Part shown: positions 42,819-52,005 of the stretch, piece after piece
Layout of the letters: every line of letters begins with the position of its first letter
How positions within the stretch are numbered: the stretch's first letter is position 1
NCBI GenBank assembly: GCA_018821985.1
Contig: JAHJKP010000007.1
Span: 1 to 64,000, forward strand
Length of the DNA: 64,000 nt
Direction of reading: 5' to 3'
From: Pseudomonadota bacterium
GTDB lineage: Bacteria; Desulfobacterota; Desulfobulbia; Desulfobulbales; Desulfocapsaceae
Notes under the pieces: generated by a model
Seen by the model: only the letters and a program-made list of their open reading frames with translations
The model's database searches: none
Told to the model about the DNA's origin: nothing
Translations under genes and position numbers: made by a program

Positions 42819-43396
42819 GACTGCACCCGCTTCCAGAAAAAATCAATCCCTTTTTCATTGACCCGGTTCAGTGCCTCGGGAAAGGCCTCGCACTCTGCAA
42901 CAAAGACCTTGGCTGCAATGCTTTCAGGGGTATCGTCATAATCAAGGTCAACACTCTTCTGAACTATGATCGGCCCTTCGTCGTACACTTCACTGGCAAA
43001 ATGCACGGTACAGCCGCTGACCAGACATCCACGTTTCTTGACTGCCCTGTGCACCCGCGAGCCGTAAAAGCCATCTCCGCAGAAGGAGGGGATCAGAGAG
43101 GGATGGATATTGATCACCGACCGGGCTAGAGCCGGCGGTGGCTCATAGAGTTTCAGGAATCCGGCCAGGCAGATAATGTCTATGGAATAGTTCTTCAAGA
43201 TCGCATTGATCTCGTCATTTCCAGCCGCATAACAGGCGGGATAACCATATTTTTCCGCCTTACTCAACCCCAGCACGTCACGGACATTGGAAATGACCAC
43301 CTGAATCTTCGCATCGAGCGTGCCACTCACGATACGCTCGTGAAAATTATCAAGGGTTCTGCCGCTTCCCGATAAAAGAACCGCAATCTTCAACAT
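42815..43396 (-). CDS. purN: Phosphoribosylglycinamide formyltransferase
   Basis: 193 residues. KIAVLLSGSGRTLDNF, ICLAGFLKLYEP, the catalytic INIHPSLIPSFCGDGFYG and the TVHFASEVYDEGPII segment show a complete GAR transformylase using formyl-tetrahydrofolate. It lies 3 bases after the IMP cyclohydrolase gene in a purine-centred operon. Confidence 0.92.
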   Translation of the reverse strand: MLKIAVLLSGSGRTLDNFHERIVSGTLDAKIQVVISNVRDVLGLSKAEKYGYPACYAAGNDEINAILKNYSIDIICLAGFLKLYEPPPALARSVINIHPSLIPSFCGDGFYGSRVHRAVKKRGCLVSGCTVHFASEVYDEGPIIVQKSVDLDYDDTPESIAAKVFVAECEAFPEALNRVNEKGIDFFWKRVQS

Positions 43397-43399
43397 TTC

Positions 43400-44029
43400 T
43401 TATTCCTTCCCCGCAAAATAAGGGTTGTTCTCCACGTCAACCTTGTCCAGCCAGGCGGAGATTGCGGTATCATATTTTGAAGTCAGGGCAAAGACCTTGG
43501 CCGCCAGACGGAACCTGGTTTTAAGGGTTGTGTTTCCCTGCTCCTTGATCTCTTTTAATACCTGTGGATAGTCGGCCGGATCAACGATCACGGTGACATC
43601 ATGGAAGTTCTTGGCCGAGGCCCGGAGCATGGTGGGGCCGCCGATATCTATATTTTCGATGGCATCTGCCAGCGAGCAGTTGGGATCGGCAATGGTCTTT
43701 TCAAAGGCATACAGGTTCACGGCAATAAGATCAATGGGCTTCAGGTCATGCTCCACACATTGCTTCTGGTGTTCCGCATTGTCCCTCTGATTGAGGATAC
43801 CGCCATGCACTTTGGGATGCAGGGTCTTGACCCGGCCGTCAAGCATTTCCGGGAATCCGGTGAACTCTGACACGTCTTTGACCGGTATCCCGGCCTCTCG
43901 TATCTTTTTGGCGGTGCCGCCCGTGGAAAGGAGCTCCACCCCAAGATCGGCCAGATCTCTGGCAAATCCCTCAATCCCTGATTTGTCGGTCAGACTGATC
44001 AACGCTCGTGTAATCTTGTTCATGGTCAA
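43400..44029 (-). CDS. purH: Stand-alone IMP cyclohydrolase (PurH N-terminal domain only)
   Basis: 209 residues, equal to the MGS-like N-terminal domain of Pur[43 protein letters not shown] and [17 protein letters not shown] are all present. The AICAR formyltransferase domain (another 300 residues in the usual 510-530 residue fusion) is missing, and the frame ends normally. The second step must be done by a separate gene elsewhere (a free AICARFT or PurP type). The gene is complete, not truncated by mutation, since the operon spacing is tight. Confidence 0.92.
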   Translation of the reverse strand: MTMNKITRALISLTDKSGIEGFARDLADLGVELLSTGGTAKKIREAGIPVKDVSEFTGFPEMLDGRVKTLHPKVHGGILNQRDNAEHQKQCVEHDLKPIDLIAVNLYAFEKTIADPNCSLADAIENIDIGGPTMLRASAKNFHDVTVIVDPADYPQVLKEIKEQGNTTLKTRFRLAAKVFALTSKYDTAISAWLDKVDVENNPYFAGKE

Positions 44030-44074
44030 CTCCTTTTCTGATATATTTTCAAAAGTTTTTTTCTTTTCAGTGAG

Positions 44075-44488
44075 TTATTCTATCTCATTCTTGCGGATAA
44101 ATTCTCTTATCTTCCGCCTGTCCCTCTTGCCGGGCCTTTTATCAGGCAGGGTCTGGCCGGCCGCCAACAGAGAGCGCATCCTGGCCGCCTCCTGACGCAA
44201 CTGCACGGATTCCTCGGATTCTTCATAGAGCAGTCGTGCCTCGATTGCCGGGCGCCGACACGGGGAAAGACCAAGAACGGTTATGGTAAACTCAACCTCA
44301 CCACGCCTGATCCGCAGGATATCGCCAATCTGCACGATCCGCGAAGACCGGGCTCGATTGCCATTGACCTGCACTTTACCGCCGCTGACCGCCTGCGCCG
44401 CCAGGCTTCTAGTCTTGAAAAACCTGGCAGCCCAGAGCCACTTGTCAATCCGTACCTGAATGCCTGTTTCTTCTGTCACTTCAGCCAT
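44075..44488 (-). CDS. hslR: S4-domain RNA-binding heat-shock protein 15
   Basis: 137 residues from ATG 44488 (MAEVTEETGIQVRID). A GTG four codons earlier is an alternative, since the AGGGGG next to the ATG is too close to act as its ribosome site. The S4 motif VRIDKWLWAARFFKTRSLAA and GGKVQVNGNRARSS is complete, followed by a basic helical tail. Hsp15 rescues stalled 50S subunits that carry nascent chains. It heads the operon with purH, purN and pyrR. Confidence 0.88.
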   Translation of the reverse strand: MAEVTEETGIQVRIDKWLWAARFFKTRSLAAQAVSGGKVQVNGNRARSSRIVQIGDILRIRRGEVEFTITVLGLSPCRRPAIEARLLYEESEESVQLRQEAARMRSLLAAGQTLPDKRPGKRDRRKIREFIRKNEIE

Positions 44489-44946
44489 CCCCCTGCACAC
44501 TCAACAGTGCCATTATTTGACACTGAACGGTCCCATAAAAAATAGAAGTTTACACCGAATCAGCGGGAAACGCATGAAAAAAGAGATTTTCCACTTTTGC
44601 AAGATTCACAAGCCATTGTAAGCGAATAATATCTTGTTATAAAAGTTAAAAATGACACCCTGCGCAGAAAGAAATGGCTGTAAAGAGAAAGATTATTTCG
44701 TAACGAATCCTTGTATATTATCTGCCAGACACCATTCCAAGAAACAGTCTGAAAAGATAGGCTGTTTCTTGGAAGCGGCATTAGGTGCCGTTATAAAATG
44801 AGCAAAAGAACACTGCTCATTTCATAACGGCACCTAAATTTCCACATTGTCGAACAGATAAAAAAAGGGTAAACAGAAAGTTTTGCTCGTCTGGATACAG
44901 ACAATATGAACCTTACTTATCATTTCTTATCAACTCAGGAATTTCC
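44489..44946. other. Intergenic region with two strong hairpins between divergent hslR and metF
   Basis: No gene. Hairpin 1 has 13-bp perfect arms (44735-44747 with 44762-44774). Hairpin 2 has 22-bp arms with one mismatch (44783-44804 with 44814-44835) and follows at once. Neither has a T run typical of a terminator, and divergent genes do not need one here. Confidence 0.7.
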
Positions 44947-45837
44947 ATGCTTGTAAAAGACCTTCTTGCTCAACACAAAACCACATTCAGTTTTGAATTC
45001 TTTCCGCCTAAAGAAGACGCTGCCGCTGATCGTCTTCTGACAACCATTGCCAACCTGATGCCGCTCGCTCCCTCCTATGTGAGTGTGACCTACGGCGCTG
45101 GCGGTACCACCCGGCATCGCACCCATGATCTGGTGGTCAGAATCAAGAAGGAAACCAACATCTCCGTGGTTTCCCATCTTACCTGCGTCGGTTCAAGCAG
45201 GCAGGAGATGCATGGAATACTGGAAAAATACAGGGAAGCAGGAATTCGCAATATCCTTGCCCTGCGCGGTGACCCGCCTAAGGCAATGGCTGATTTTGTG
45301 CAGCCGAAAGACGGCTTCGACTATGCCGCAGACCTGGTAGCTTACATCAAGAAACATTTCCCGGAGATGTGTGTAGGCGTAGCCGGATTTCCCGAGGGTC
45401 ATCCCAGCACACCCAATCGCCTGCAGGAAATCGACTATCTGAAGGCCAAGGTCGATGCCGGGGCTGATTATATTGTTACCCAGCTCTTCTTTGATAACCG
45501 TGACTTTTATGACTATTGCGAGCGTTGCGAGCTGGCAGGCATCAACGTGCCGAATATTGCCGGAATCATGCCGGTGACAACAAAAAGCGGCCTGATCCGC
45601 ACCGCCGAGCTTGCGGGTGGTGCCCACATCCCTGCCCGTTTACTGAAAGCGGTTTATCGGGCTGAAAATGATGAATATGTAGAAAAGGTGGGTATCCACT
45701 GGGCCACTGAACAGATCCGGGATCTACTGGATCACGATGTCCGCGGAGTTCAGTTCTTCACCTTGAACTGCTCGACCGCCACCCAGGAGATCTACAAATC
45801 CCTGGGTGTCAGGAATTCTCAGCAGCTCAGGGATTAG
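44947..45837 (+). CDS. metF: 5,10-methylenetetrahydrofolate reductase
   Basis: 296 residues. FSFEFFPPKEDAA, VSVTYGAGG, HLTCVGSSRQEM, NILALRGDPP and GVAGFPEGHPS identify MetF, with the catalytic Glu in FEFFPPK. It makes methyl-tetrahydrofolate for methionine synthesis and, in autotrophic sulfate reducers, may serve the methyl branch of the acetyl-CoA pathway. ATG 44947 is preceded by AGGAATTTCC. folE2 follows by 4 bases. Confidence 0.95.
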   Translation: MLVKDLLAQHKTTFSFEFFPPKEDAAADRLLTTIANLMPLAPSYVSVTYGAGGTTRHRTHDLVVRIKKETNISVVSHLTCVGSSRQEMHGILEKYREAGIRNILALRGDPPKAMADFVQPKDGFDYAADLVAYIKKHFPEMCVGVAGFPEGHPSTPNRLQEIDYLKAKVDAGADYIVTQLFFDNRDFYDYCERCELAGINVPNIAGIMPVTTKSGLIRTAELAGGAHIPARLLKAVYRAENDEYVEKVGIHWATEQIRDLLDHDVRGVQFFTLNCSTATQEIYKSLGVRNSQQLRD

Positions 45838-45841
45838 TCTG

Positions 45842-46600
45842 ATGGCCGCCCCCATCAACATCGAGGCCGTCGGCATCAAGGATATCAAGCTTCCGGTTCG
45901 TATCCGCGAAAAGAATGGCGGCCTGCAGAACACTGTAGCCACAGTCAGCATGCAGGCCCGCATGCCCGGGCCTTATAGGGAAAGCTGTGTTACAGTCTTC
46001 ACCTCAGCCCTCAACAAATACATGGACGAGATGAGCGTGACCATCTTTTCCAATCTGCTGGAAGAGGTCAGAGGGGCACTCAAGGCCGAATCCGCCAGTA
46101 TTATCATGTCCTTCCCCTATTTTATCGAGAAGAAGGCCCCGGTAACAGGGACCCGCAGCCTCATGGAGTACAATTGCACCTTTACCGGCACTGTGGGCAG
46201 TGAGGGGAAGGAGGAAGACTTTATCCTCTCGGTGTTGGTTCCGGTTACCACCCTCTGCCCTTGCTCCAAGGAGATCAGCGTTGTTGGGGCTCATAATCAA
46301 CGGGCGGAAGTAAGCCTCAACGTGAAATTCAGCAAATTTATCTGGGTGGAAGAACTGATCGACATGGTGGAAGAGTCGGCATCCTGCCCTGTCTATGCCC
46401 TGCTGAAACGGCCGGACGAAAAGTATGTGACGGAACAGGCCTACAACAATCCCATGTTTGTAGAGGATGTGGTGCGCAAGGTTGCGGTAGCCGCCCTGGC
46501 CCACCCGGATATCACCTGGTTTTCGGCCGGGGTGGAGAGTTTTGAGTCCATCCACAAGCACAGCGCCTACGCCTATGTAGACAGTGAAGATGTACGCTGA
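45842..46600 (+). CDS. folE2: GTP cyclohydrolase I type 2 (FolE2)
   Basis: 252 residues from ATG 45842 (MAAPINIEAVGIKDIKLPV), chosen because the family starts with this region. The metal site is shown by LCPCSKEIS and the following HNQRAEVSLNV, together with the SMQARMPGPYRESCVTVF segment. FolE2 replaces zinc FolE and can work with other metals, giving the first pterin for folate. Its place beside metF makes a small folate operon. Confidence 0.93.
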   Translation: MAAPINIEAVGIKDIKLPVRIREKNGGLQNTVATVSMQARMPGPYRESCVTVFTSALNKYMDEMSVTIFSNLLEEVRGALKAESASIIMSFPYFIEKKAPVTGTRSLMEYNCTFTGTVGSEGKEEDFILSVLVPVTTLCPCSKEISVVGAHNQRAEVSLNVKFSKFIWVEELIDMVEESASCPVYALLKRPDEKYVTEQAYNNPMFVEDVVRKVAVAALAHPDITWFSAGVESFESIHKHSAYAYVDSEDVR

Positions 46601-46759
46601 AACGAAACATCAGAGATCTTTTTTCCACCCCCCTGCCTGACCTCTTATCCTGCCCTTGACCATCCCCAAAAACCCCTTGTTTTTGATTATTGTTATGAGA
46701 TAATGATCAAGGTTGAGATGTAATTATCTAGCAACATCAAAGCACCCATTGGTGAGAGC

Positions 46760-48295
46760 ATGAACGAAGGCGGTATCCTTCTCGTGGATGACAATCTGGT
46801 CACCAGGGAAGTCTGCAAGAATGTCTTGAGCAAACTGAATGTCCCGGTGCACTGTGTGGCCGATGGCGAAGAATGTCTGGAGAAAGTCTTTTCAATCAAA
46901 CCTGATCTGATCCTCCTTGATATCAGAATACCGACAAGGAATAGTTTTAACACCCTGCAGAGGTTACAGGAAAATCAAAATTCCTGTGACATTCCAGTGA
47001 TCATACTGTCCTCAGATTCAGAGGTTGACAGTGTGGTTAAGGCACTTAGCATGGGGGCCAGGGATTACCTTAAAAAACCTTTTGCCGCCAAGGAACTGCT
47101 GGCTCGCTGCCATAATGTGCTGCGTAATCGCCAAGCTAAAAAAAGGATCGCTGATGATCTGGCCGCTGGAATTGCTATCCAGAAAAAATTCCTAACGAAT
47201 GATTCTGGAATAATTTCTGCCTTTGCCAATTTCGGTTATCAGGCAGCGCTCTTCAACAAACCCTCGGCAAACGTTTCCGGTGATTTCTACTACCCAGTCG
47301 CCATTAATGCCGACAGCATGGGCTTCTTTTTTGCCGACACCTGTGGTCATGGACTGTCCGCTGCCCTGATCTCCATGCGAATTATCGGCATGCTCAGCAC
47401 CCTACGGCATGCAACCCACACCCCTGAACTTTATCTGCAGATCATCAATGAAGATCTGTGCGGCCTGCTCCCCATGGAACGGTTCATTGCCGCCTCGTAC
47501 TGCACCGTTACCGCCTCCAGCCTGACACTGGCCAACGCCGGTCAACCGCATCCCCTCCATATACAAAAAGAGCAAATAGAGGAAATCGAGGTCAAAGGAT
47601 ATCCCGTCGGGCAATTTCTGGGCCGCACTTTTACCAATAAAAGCATCCAGATAAAAGGCGGGGACAAAATAGTCTTTTATACCGATGGATTAACTGAAGC
47701 CGAAAATCAGTTGGAAGAATGTTATAGTAAAGAGCGCCTTATTCAAGCTCTGGAGAATGGGCTCGACATGGGACTCAACATCAATGCTCTGGTTGAATTT
47801 GTCATCAATGATGTCTTTCTATTTTGTGACCCAATGGTACCGGATGATGACATCACTCTGGTCATTATTGAGAAAAAATGTTCACAATCGGGAAATACCA
47901 GAACCCTGGCCAATACCCAGGAAGCTATCGGTGAATTTCTTGAGAACTTCAGAAATCTCATTCTACATCGACTGTTCCAGGATACCCGCAAAAAAGAACA
48001 GATTGAATATGTCCTTATGGAGGCACTGGATAACGCATGGGAACATGGCAATAAAAAAAATGCATCAATGAAGATTATCGTCGATTGGACTATTACCCTT
48101 GACTTCCTTACCATTTTTATCAAAGATGAAGGAGAAGGTTTCCATCATACTATTCCATACACCATGCCACCGGATACAAACCCACGGGGACGGGGCTTGT
48201 TTACCATGAATGAATTTGCTGAGGCCATTTCTTTCAACAGCAGTGGGAACCAGATAACACTTCGCATCGCCAGAGGAGAAGATAACGATGAATGA
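46760..48295 (+). CDS. Response regulator with SpoIIE phosphatase and anti-sigma kinase-like domain
   Basis: 511 residues in three parts. Receiver (about 1-125) with phosphoacceptor Asp in DLILLDIRIP and KPF. PP2C/SpoIIE phosphatase (about 150-370) with GDFYYPV and FFFADTCGHGLSAAL metal ligands. A C-terminal RsbW-like ATPase (about 380-505) with VLMEALDNAWEHGNKK and GRGLFTMNEF. A single protein thus carries both a phosphatase and a kinase-like module for a STAS partner, as in Rsb-type partner-switching. The STAS gene overlaps its end by 8 bases. Confidence 0.9.
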   Translation: MNEGGILLVDDNLVTREVCKNVLSKLNVPVHCVADGEECLEKVFSIKPDLILLDIRIPTRNSFNTLQRLQENQNSCDIPVIILSSDSEVDSVVKALSMGARDYLKKPFAAKELLARCHNVLRNRQAKKRIADDLAAGIAIQKKFLTNDSGIISAFANFGYQAALFNKPSANVSGDFYYPVAINADSMGFFFADTCGHGLSAALISMRIIGMLSTLRHATHTPELYLQIINEDLCGLLPMERFIAASYCTVTASSLTLANAGQPHPLHIQKEQIEEIEVKGYPVGQFLGRTFTNKSIQIKGGDKIVFYTDGLTEAENQLEECYSKERLIQALENGLDMGLNINALVEFVINDVFLFCDPMVPDDDITLVIIEKKCSQSGNTRTLANTQEAIGEFLENFRNLILHRLFQDTRKKEQIEYVLMEALDNAWEHGNKKNASMKIIVDWTITLDFLTIFIKDEGEGFHHTIPYTMPPDTNPRGRGLFTMNEFAEAISFNSSGNQITLRIARGEDNDE

Positions 48296-48695
48296 TGTAC
48301 AGATTCGCCATGGACATGTCTGCATTCTTGAAGCTGAAATAACCAACACAATCAAAGAGGCGATGGAGGAATTCAAGAATAGCCTTATTGACCTCATCAA
48401 TGGCCCGCAAATTCAGGACAGCCCCTTTGACGCCTATCTCTTTCTGGACCTATCCCCGTTTACCATCATCAATTCAAGCCTGATTGGCGCCATTGGTTCC
48501 GCCATCATGAACGATAAGCTGCAAATGCTGGCCCTGTGCAATGTGCAACCCACCGTTCTTGACCTTCTTCAGCGTTTTGGCGTGGTCTCTGAAGACGGAC
48601 TGCCAAAGGATTTCAGCAGCCCTGAAATCCAGGAAAACTATAGTAAGGTAGCTGTATTTGATTCGGTGGCAGCAGGCCTGAGTAGTCTGGCCTGA
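48288..48695 (+). CDS. STAS-domain anti-sigma antagonist-like protein
   Basis: 135 residues with a STAS fold. LFLDLSPFTIINSSLIGAIG has the serine pair at the usual phospho-switch position, followed by LQMLALCNVQPTVLDLLQRF. It is the likely substrate of the phosphatase/kinase encoded by the overlapping upstream gene. The final target (sigma factor or enzyme) is not visible nearby. Confidence 0.85.
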   Translation: MNDVQIRHGHVCILEAEITNTIKEAMEEFKNSLIDLINGPQIQDSPFDAYLFLDLSPFTIINSSLIGAIGSAIMNDKLQMLALCNVQPTVLDLLQRFGVVSEDGLPKDFSSPEIQENYSKVAVFDSVAAGLSSLA

Positions 48696-49038
48696 GATCC
48701 AGAAAGAATCATATTACGACATCCACCAATCTAAAGACGTTTCTCCTCAAGACAGAGCTCCAGGTTTGATGTCTTAACACTGAGCCTTTCCCGAATATCA
48801 AGATGTCAAGCTCACCCCCACCAGCCCCTTTCGACACCTTCAAACATGAATTCGTCCGAATTCACATCCACAGCAACCTGCAACATATAAAATCGACAAG
48901 AAATTTTGGAAGATGGAACGGCTGCTAATTGTACAAGTATGCAAGCGGTCGATATTCAACGTAGAGCGGATATGACAGAGGTATCGTTCTCATTGTCATG
49001 CCCCTGAATGATGGCATTCCAGTAAAGGTGGGATAAGC
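48696..49038. other. 343-bp gap without a recognisable gene
   Basis: Converging ends of the STAS gene and the MASE3 kinase gene. No strong hairpin or gene seen. Confidence 0.4.
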
Positions 49039-51783
49039 TCAGGGGCCTTCCTGCTCTGCTTGCTTCTCCAGACTCTTGGCAACCTGGGTAAGGAGCGCAT
49101 TTCTGTTAATTGGCTTTTGCAAAAAGGCAGAGCCCCCAACCTTCTTCGCCTCGTCACCATTAAGTATCTGGCTGTAACCCGAGCAGACGATGATCGGCAG
49201 CCCTGGCCGAAGGGCCAATACCTTGGCCAGCAGTTGGTCACCGGTCATTCCCGGCATGGTCTGATCGCTAAGGATGAGATCCCAATCATCCGGCCTGTGG
49301 GAAAAGGCATGCCAGGCTTGGAGACCATTGCCGAAGGCCTCAACCCGATAGCCGGCCTTGGTCAAAAAACGGCTGACCATATCGCGAATTGCATCTTCAT
49401 CATCCACGACCATTATCCGTTCATGAGCCTTGGCCATGAGCGGCGCAATGTCGACAACCTCTGTTGCTGCCGTAGCTTCGCTGACGACCATGGGCAGATA
49501 GACATTGAAGGTCGTGCCTCGTCCCGGTTCACTGTAGACCGCGATTCTGCCTTTATGGCTTTTGACAATGCCATGGACCACAGCCAGCCCCAGGCCGGTG
49601 CCCTTACCCACCTCCTTGGTGGTAAAATAAGGCTCAAACATTCTGTCCATGACCGCTTTTTCCATGCCGCCACCGGTGTCACTGACCGACAGCATCACAT
49701 AGGGGCCAGGGACTAACTCGGCATCAGCGTCAACCGTGATCTCCTTCAGGGTAACCCCCAACACTCCGCCCTGCTCCTCCATGGCCTGATAGGCGTTGGT
49801 GGCCAGATTCATGATCAACTGATGAATCTGGGAGGGATCAGCCAAAACCACTGCCGGGGAAGTGATTTCCTGACGGATCTCAATGGTCGTGGGAATGGAG
49901 GCGCGCAGCATCTTCATGGCCTCGTTGATAACTAAGGATATCTGCAAAGCTTGCCTTTCCTCCGGTTTTTTGCGGCTGAAGGTCAGGATCTGGCGGACCA
50001 GCATTGTGGCGCGATCCGCTGCCATGAGGACCTGCTGCAGATCTTCCCGCAGCCCTTCTTGGTCCTCTTTCTTGCGCATCATGGCCAGTTCAGTAAAGCC
50101 GAGGATGGCACCGAGGATATTATTGAAATCGTGGGCTATACCGCCGGCAAGGGTGCCGATGGACTCCATCTTCTGGGCCTGCTGCAGCTGAACTTCCGCC
50201 CGTCTTAGGTCAGTAACGTCTTTGGCAATATGGACAAGTCTTTGCGCATGGCCTTTTTCATCCAAGATGGGGGCAACAGAGACCAAGAAGGTCTTGCCCT
50301 GAGTTTCATGATAGATTTCGACGCTGGAGCTCTTTAAATCTTGGAGGGCCTCTGTCACCGGACACCCCTCACAGGGGGTCGAAACACCGCGGAAGAGTTC
50401 ATAGCAAAATTTGCCGATCGCCTCCTCTTTGCTGATGTTCAATGTCTGCAGGGTGGCCTGATTAACCCGGACAATGTGCATCTGGAGATCCTGGATGGTG
50501 ATTAATTCACCAATGGAATCGAAGGTTTTTTCCCATTCGGCCTTGGCCTTGAACACTTCCTCTATCGCCTGCTTGCGCAGGGTTATGTCTGTTGCGATCT
50601 CCATCCGGACAATCCGGCCATCCGGCCATCGTATGGCCTGATCTCGGCATTCATACCAGCACTTCGTCATCGTATTCTGAAATTCCCAGACATAGACACC
50701 TGTGGGATTGCCCTCAGGATCCACCAGCCTGTCATTGGTGCAGAAGGGACATGGACCCGTCTGGTTAGCTTGCAATAGCTGCCAGCACCTTTTACCAACC
50801 ACATCCCCCCAATTTTTTTTACCATAGGCGTTCACAAAAAGGAGTTCATGGTTCTCCCTGTCCGCTACATAAACAAGGGCGTCAAGACTGTCCATGATGA
50901 TGCGGAAGTGTTCCTTGCTCTGCCTTAACGCCGACTCATTTTCTTTCAGCGCACTCATTGCCCTGTGTAGTTTTTGATACGGTTCCTGAACGATGACGAA
51001 AAATATCGCCTTACAGATAAAGATATAGGCCAGAATTTTATACAAGTGACCCAGCACATTAAAGATATCAAAGACGTCTGTATAAAGGGTAAAGGTCAGT
51101 TCGCTGAGGATGGTAATGGAGACAGCAACAAACAAACTTGCCGCGTCATAGGGCGTATCAGAGATTCTGGCCTGCTGATAAAATAAGATGGCAGAACCGA
51201 GCAGAATAGCCATGATGGTGTACTCTGCCCCAATCTTGAAGCGCGTCAGGCCCTGCCCCTCAATGTAGGTGGTTGGCCAGATATCCTGGTGATAGAGGCC
51301 CAGCCAGTAGATCAGCGCAGTGAGGATAAGGCTGCCGGACAACAGCCAGTAACGGCTCCTAGGGCTGGAAAATGGTCGCCAGGGCAGAAGGACAAAAGCA
51401 AGCATTGCCAAGGCAAAGATCAGCCGGGCCGCCAGCCAGAAGTTCAGTCCTTTTTCAGGATTGGCTGGGGTGATAAAATCCGGCATCCCCTTATAGGACA
51501 GGGTATGGGCGAAATCAAGGAGTCCCACCGCCAGAAAGGCACAACCGAGCAGGAGGATAGGAACAGGTCGTTTTTCAGTGGAGGCGTAAATGAGGGCAAA
51601 AATCATCATCGAGACAATGATGGAAAAGGTCTCACTGAAGATATGCATCGGCAGGGTCATGATGGTTGTCCCCTGCATGACCGGCAGAAGCGGGATCTTC
51701 CAAATAAGGACAAAGACGCCTGTCAAACCGAGAAGCAGCCATTGGGAGCGCCGTAATGATCTCTTTGTTGCAGAAAAAAACAT
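49039..51783 (-). CDS. MASE3-PAS hybrid sensor histidine kinase with C-terminal receiver
   Basis: About 914 residues. Seven or so N-terminal membrane helices with FAHTLSYKGMPDF form a MASE3 sensor. Then come two PAS domains (about 290-410 and 420-535; one has a CPFC pair and the other CEGCP), a HisKA with phosphoacceptor His in LAGGIAHDFNNILGAILGF, an HATPase (DPSQIHQLIMNLATNAYQAM and GKGTGLGLAVVHGIV) and a receiver with Asp in LILSDQTMPGMTG. The final output is probably phosphotransfer to another protein. TTG 51789 has the best Shine-Dalgarno spacing (AGGAG); ATG 51783 is given. Confidence 0.9.
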   Translation of the reverse strand: MFFSATKRSLRRSQWLLLGLTGVFVLIWKIPLLPVMQGTTIMTLPMHIFSETFSIIVSMMIFALIYASTEKRPVPILLLGCAFLAVGLLDFAHTLSYKGMPDFITPANPEKGLNFWLAARLIFALAMLAFVLLPWRPFSSPRSRYWLLSGSLILTALIYWLGLYHQDIWPTTYIEGQGLTRFKIGAEYTIMAILLGSAILFYQQARISDTPYDAASLFVAVSITILSELTFTLYTDVFDIFNVLGHLYKILAYIFICKAIFFVIVQEPYQKLHRAMSALKENESALRQSKEHFRIIMDSLDALVYVADRENHELLFVNAYGKKNWGDVVGKRCWQLLQANQTGPCPFCTNDRLVDPEGNPTGVYVWEFQNTMTKCWYECRDQAIRWPDGRIVRMEIATDITLRKQAIEEVFKAKAEWEKTFDSIGELITIQDLQMHIVRVNQATLQTLNISKEEAIGKFCYELFRGVSTPCEGCPVTEALQDLKSSSVEIYHETQGKTFLVSVAPILDEKGHAQRLVHIAKDVTDLRRAEVQLQQAQKMESIGTLAGGIAHDFNNILGAILGFTELAMMRKKEDQEGLREDLQQVLMAADRATMLVRQILTFSRKKPEERQALQISLVINEAMKMLRASIPTTIEIRQEITSPAVVLADPSQIHQLIMNLATNAYQAMEEQGGVLGVTLKEITVDADAELVPGPYVMLSVSDTGGGMEKAVMDRMFEPYFTTKEVGKGTGLGLAVVHGIVKSHKGRIAVYSEPGRGTTFNVYLPMVVSEATAATEVVDIAPLMAKAHERIMVVDDEDAIRDMVSRFLTKAGYRVEAFGNGLQAWHAFSHRPDDWDLILSDQTMPGMTGDQLLAKVLALRPGLPIIVCSGYSQILNGDEAKKVGGSAFLQKPINRNALLTQVAKSLEKQAEQEGP

Positions 51784-52005
51784 GGCCAAAGCACTACTCC
51801 TGATCAATAAAAGAGTGAAAGCAAGATGGAGTGGAATGTATGGGAGGAGAACTTACCTTAATTATTTATCGCGGGAAATAAAACAAATGTCAATTAAGTT
51901 TCTTGCAAGGATCCATGAATAAAGAGCATAGCTGACACCAGAGTACAGCGGCTTGACGAATGGTTCACTGCGCCTTCACAGATCGGGAAAATCCCCAGGT
52001 GTTGA

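Noticed and set aside
44560-44781. 73-codon minus-strand frame
   Set aside because: It spans the 13-bp hairpin, has no ribosome site and looks like chance.
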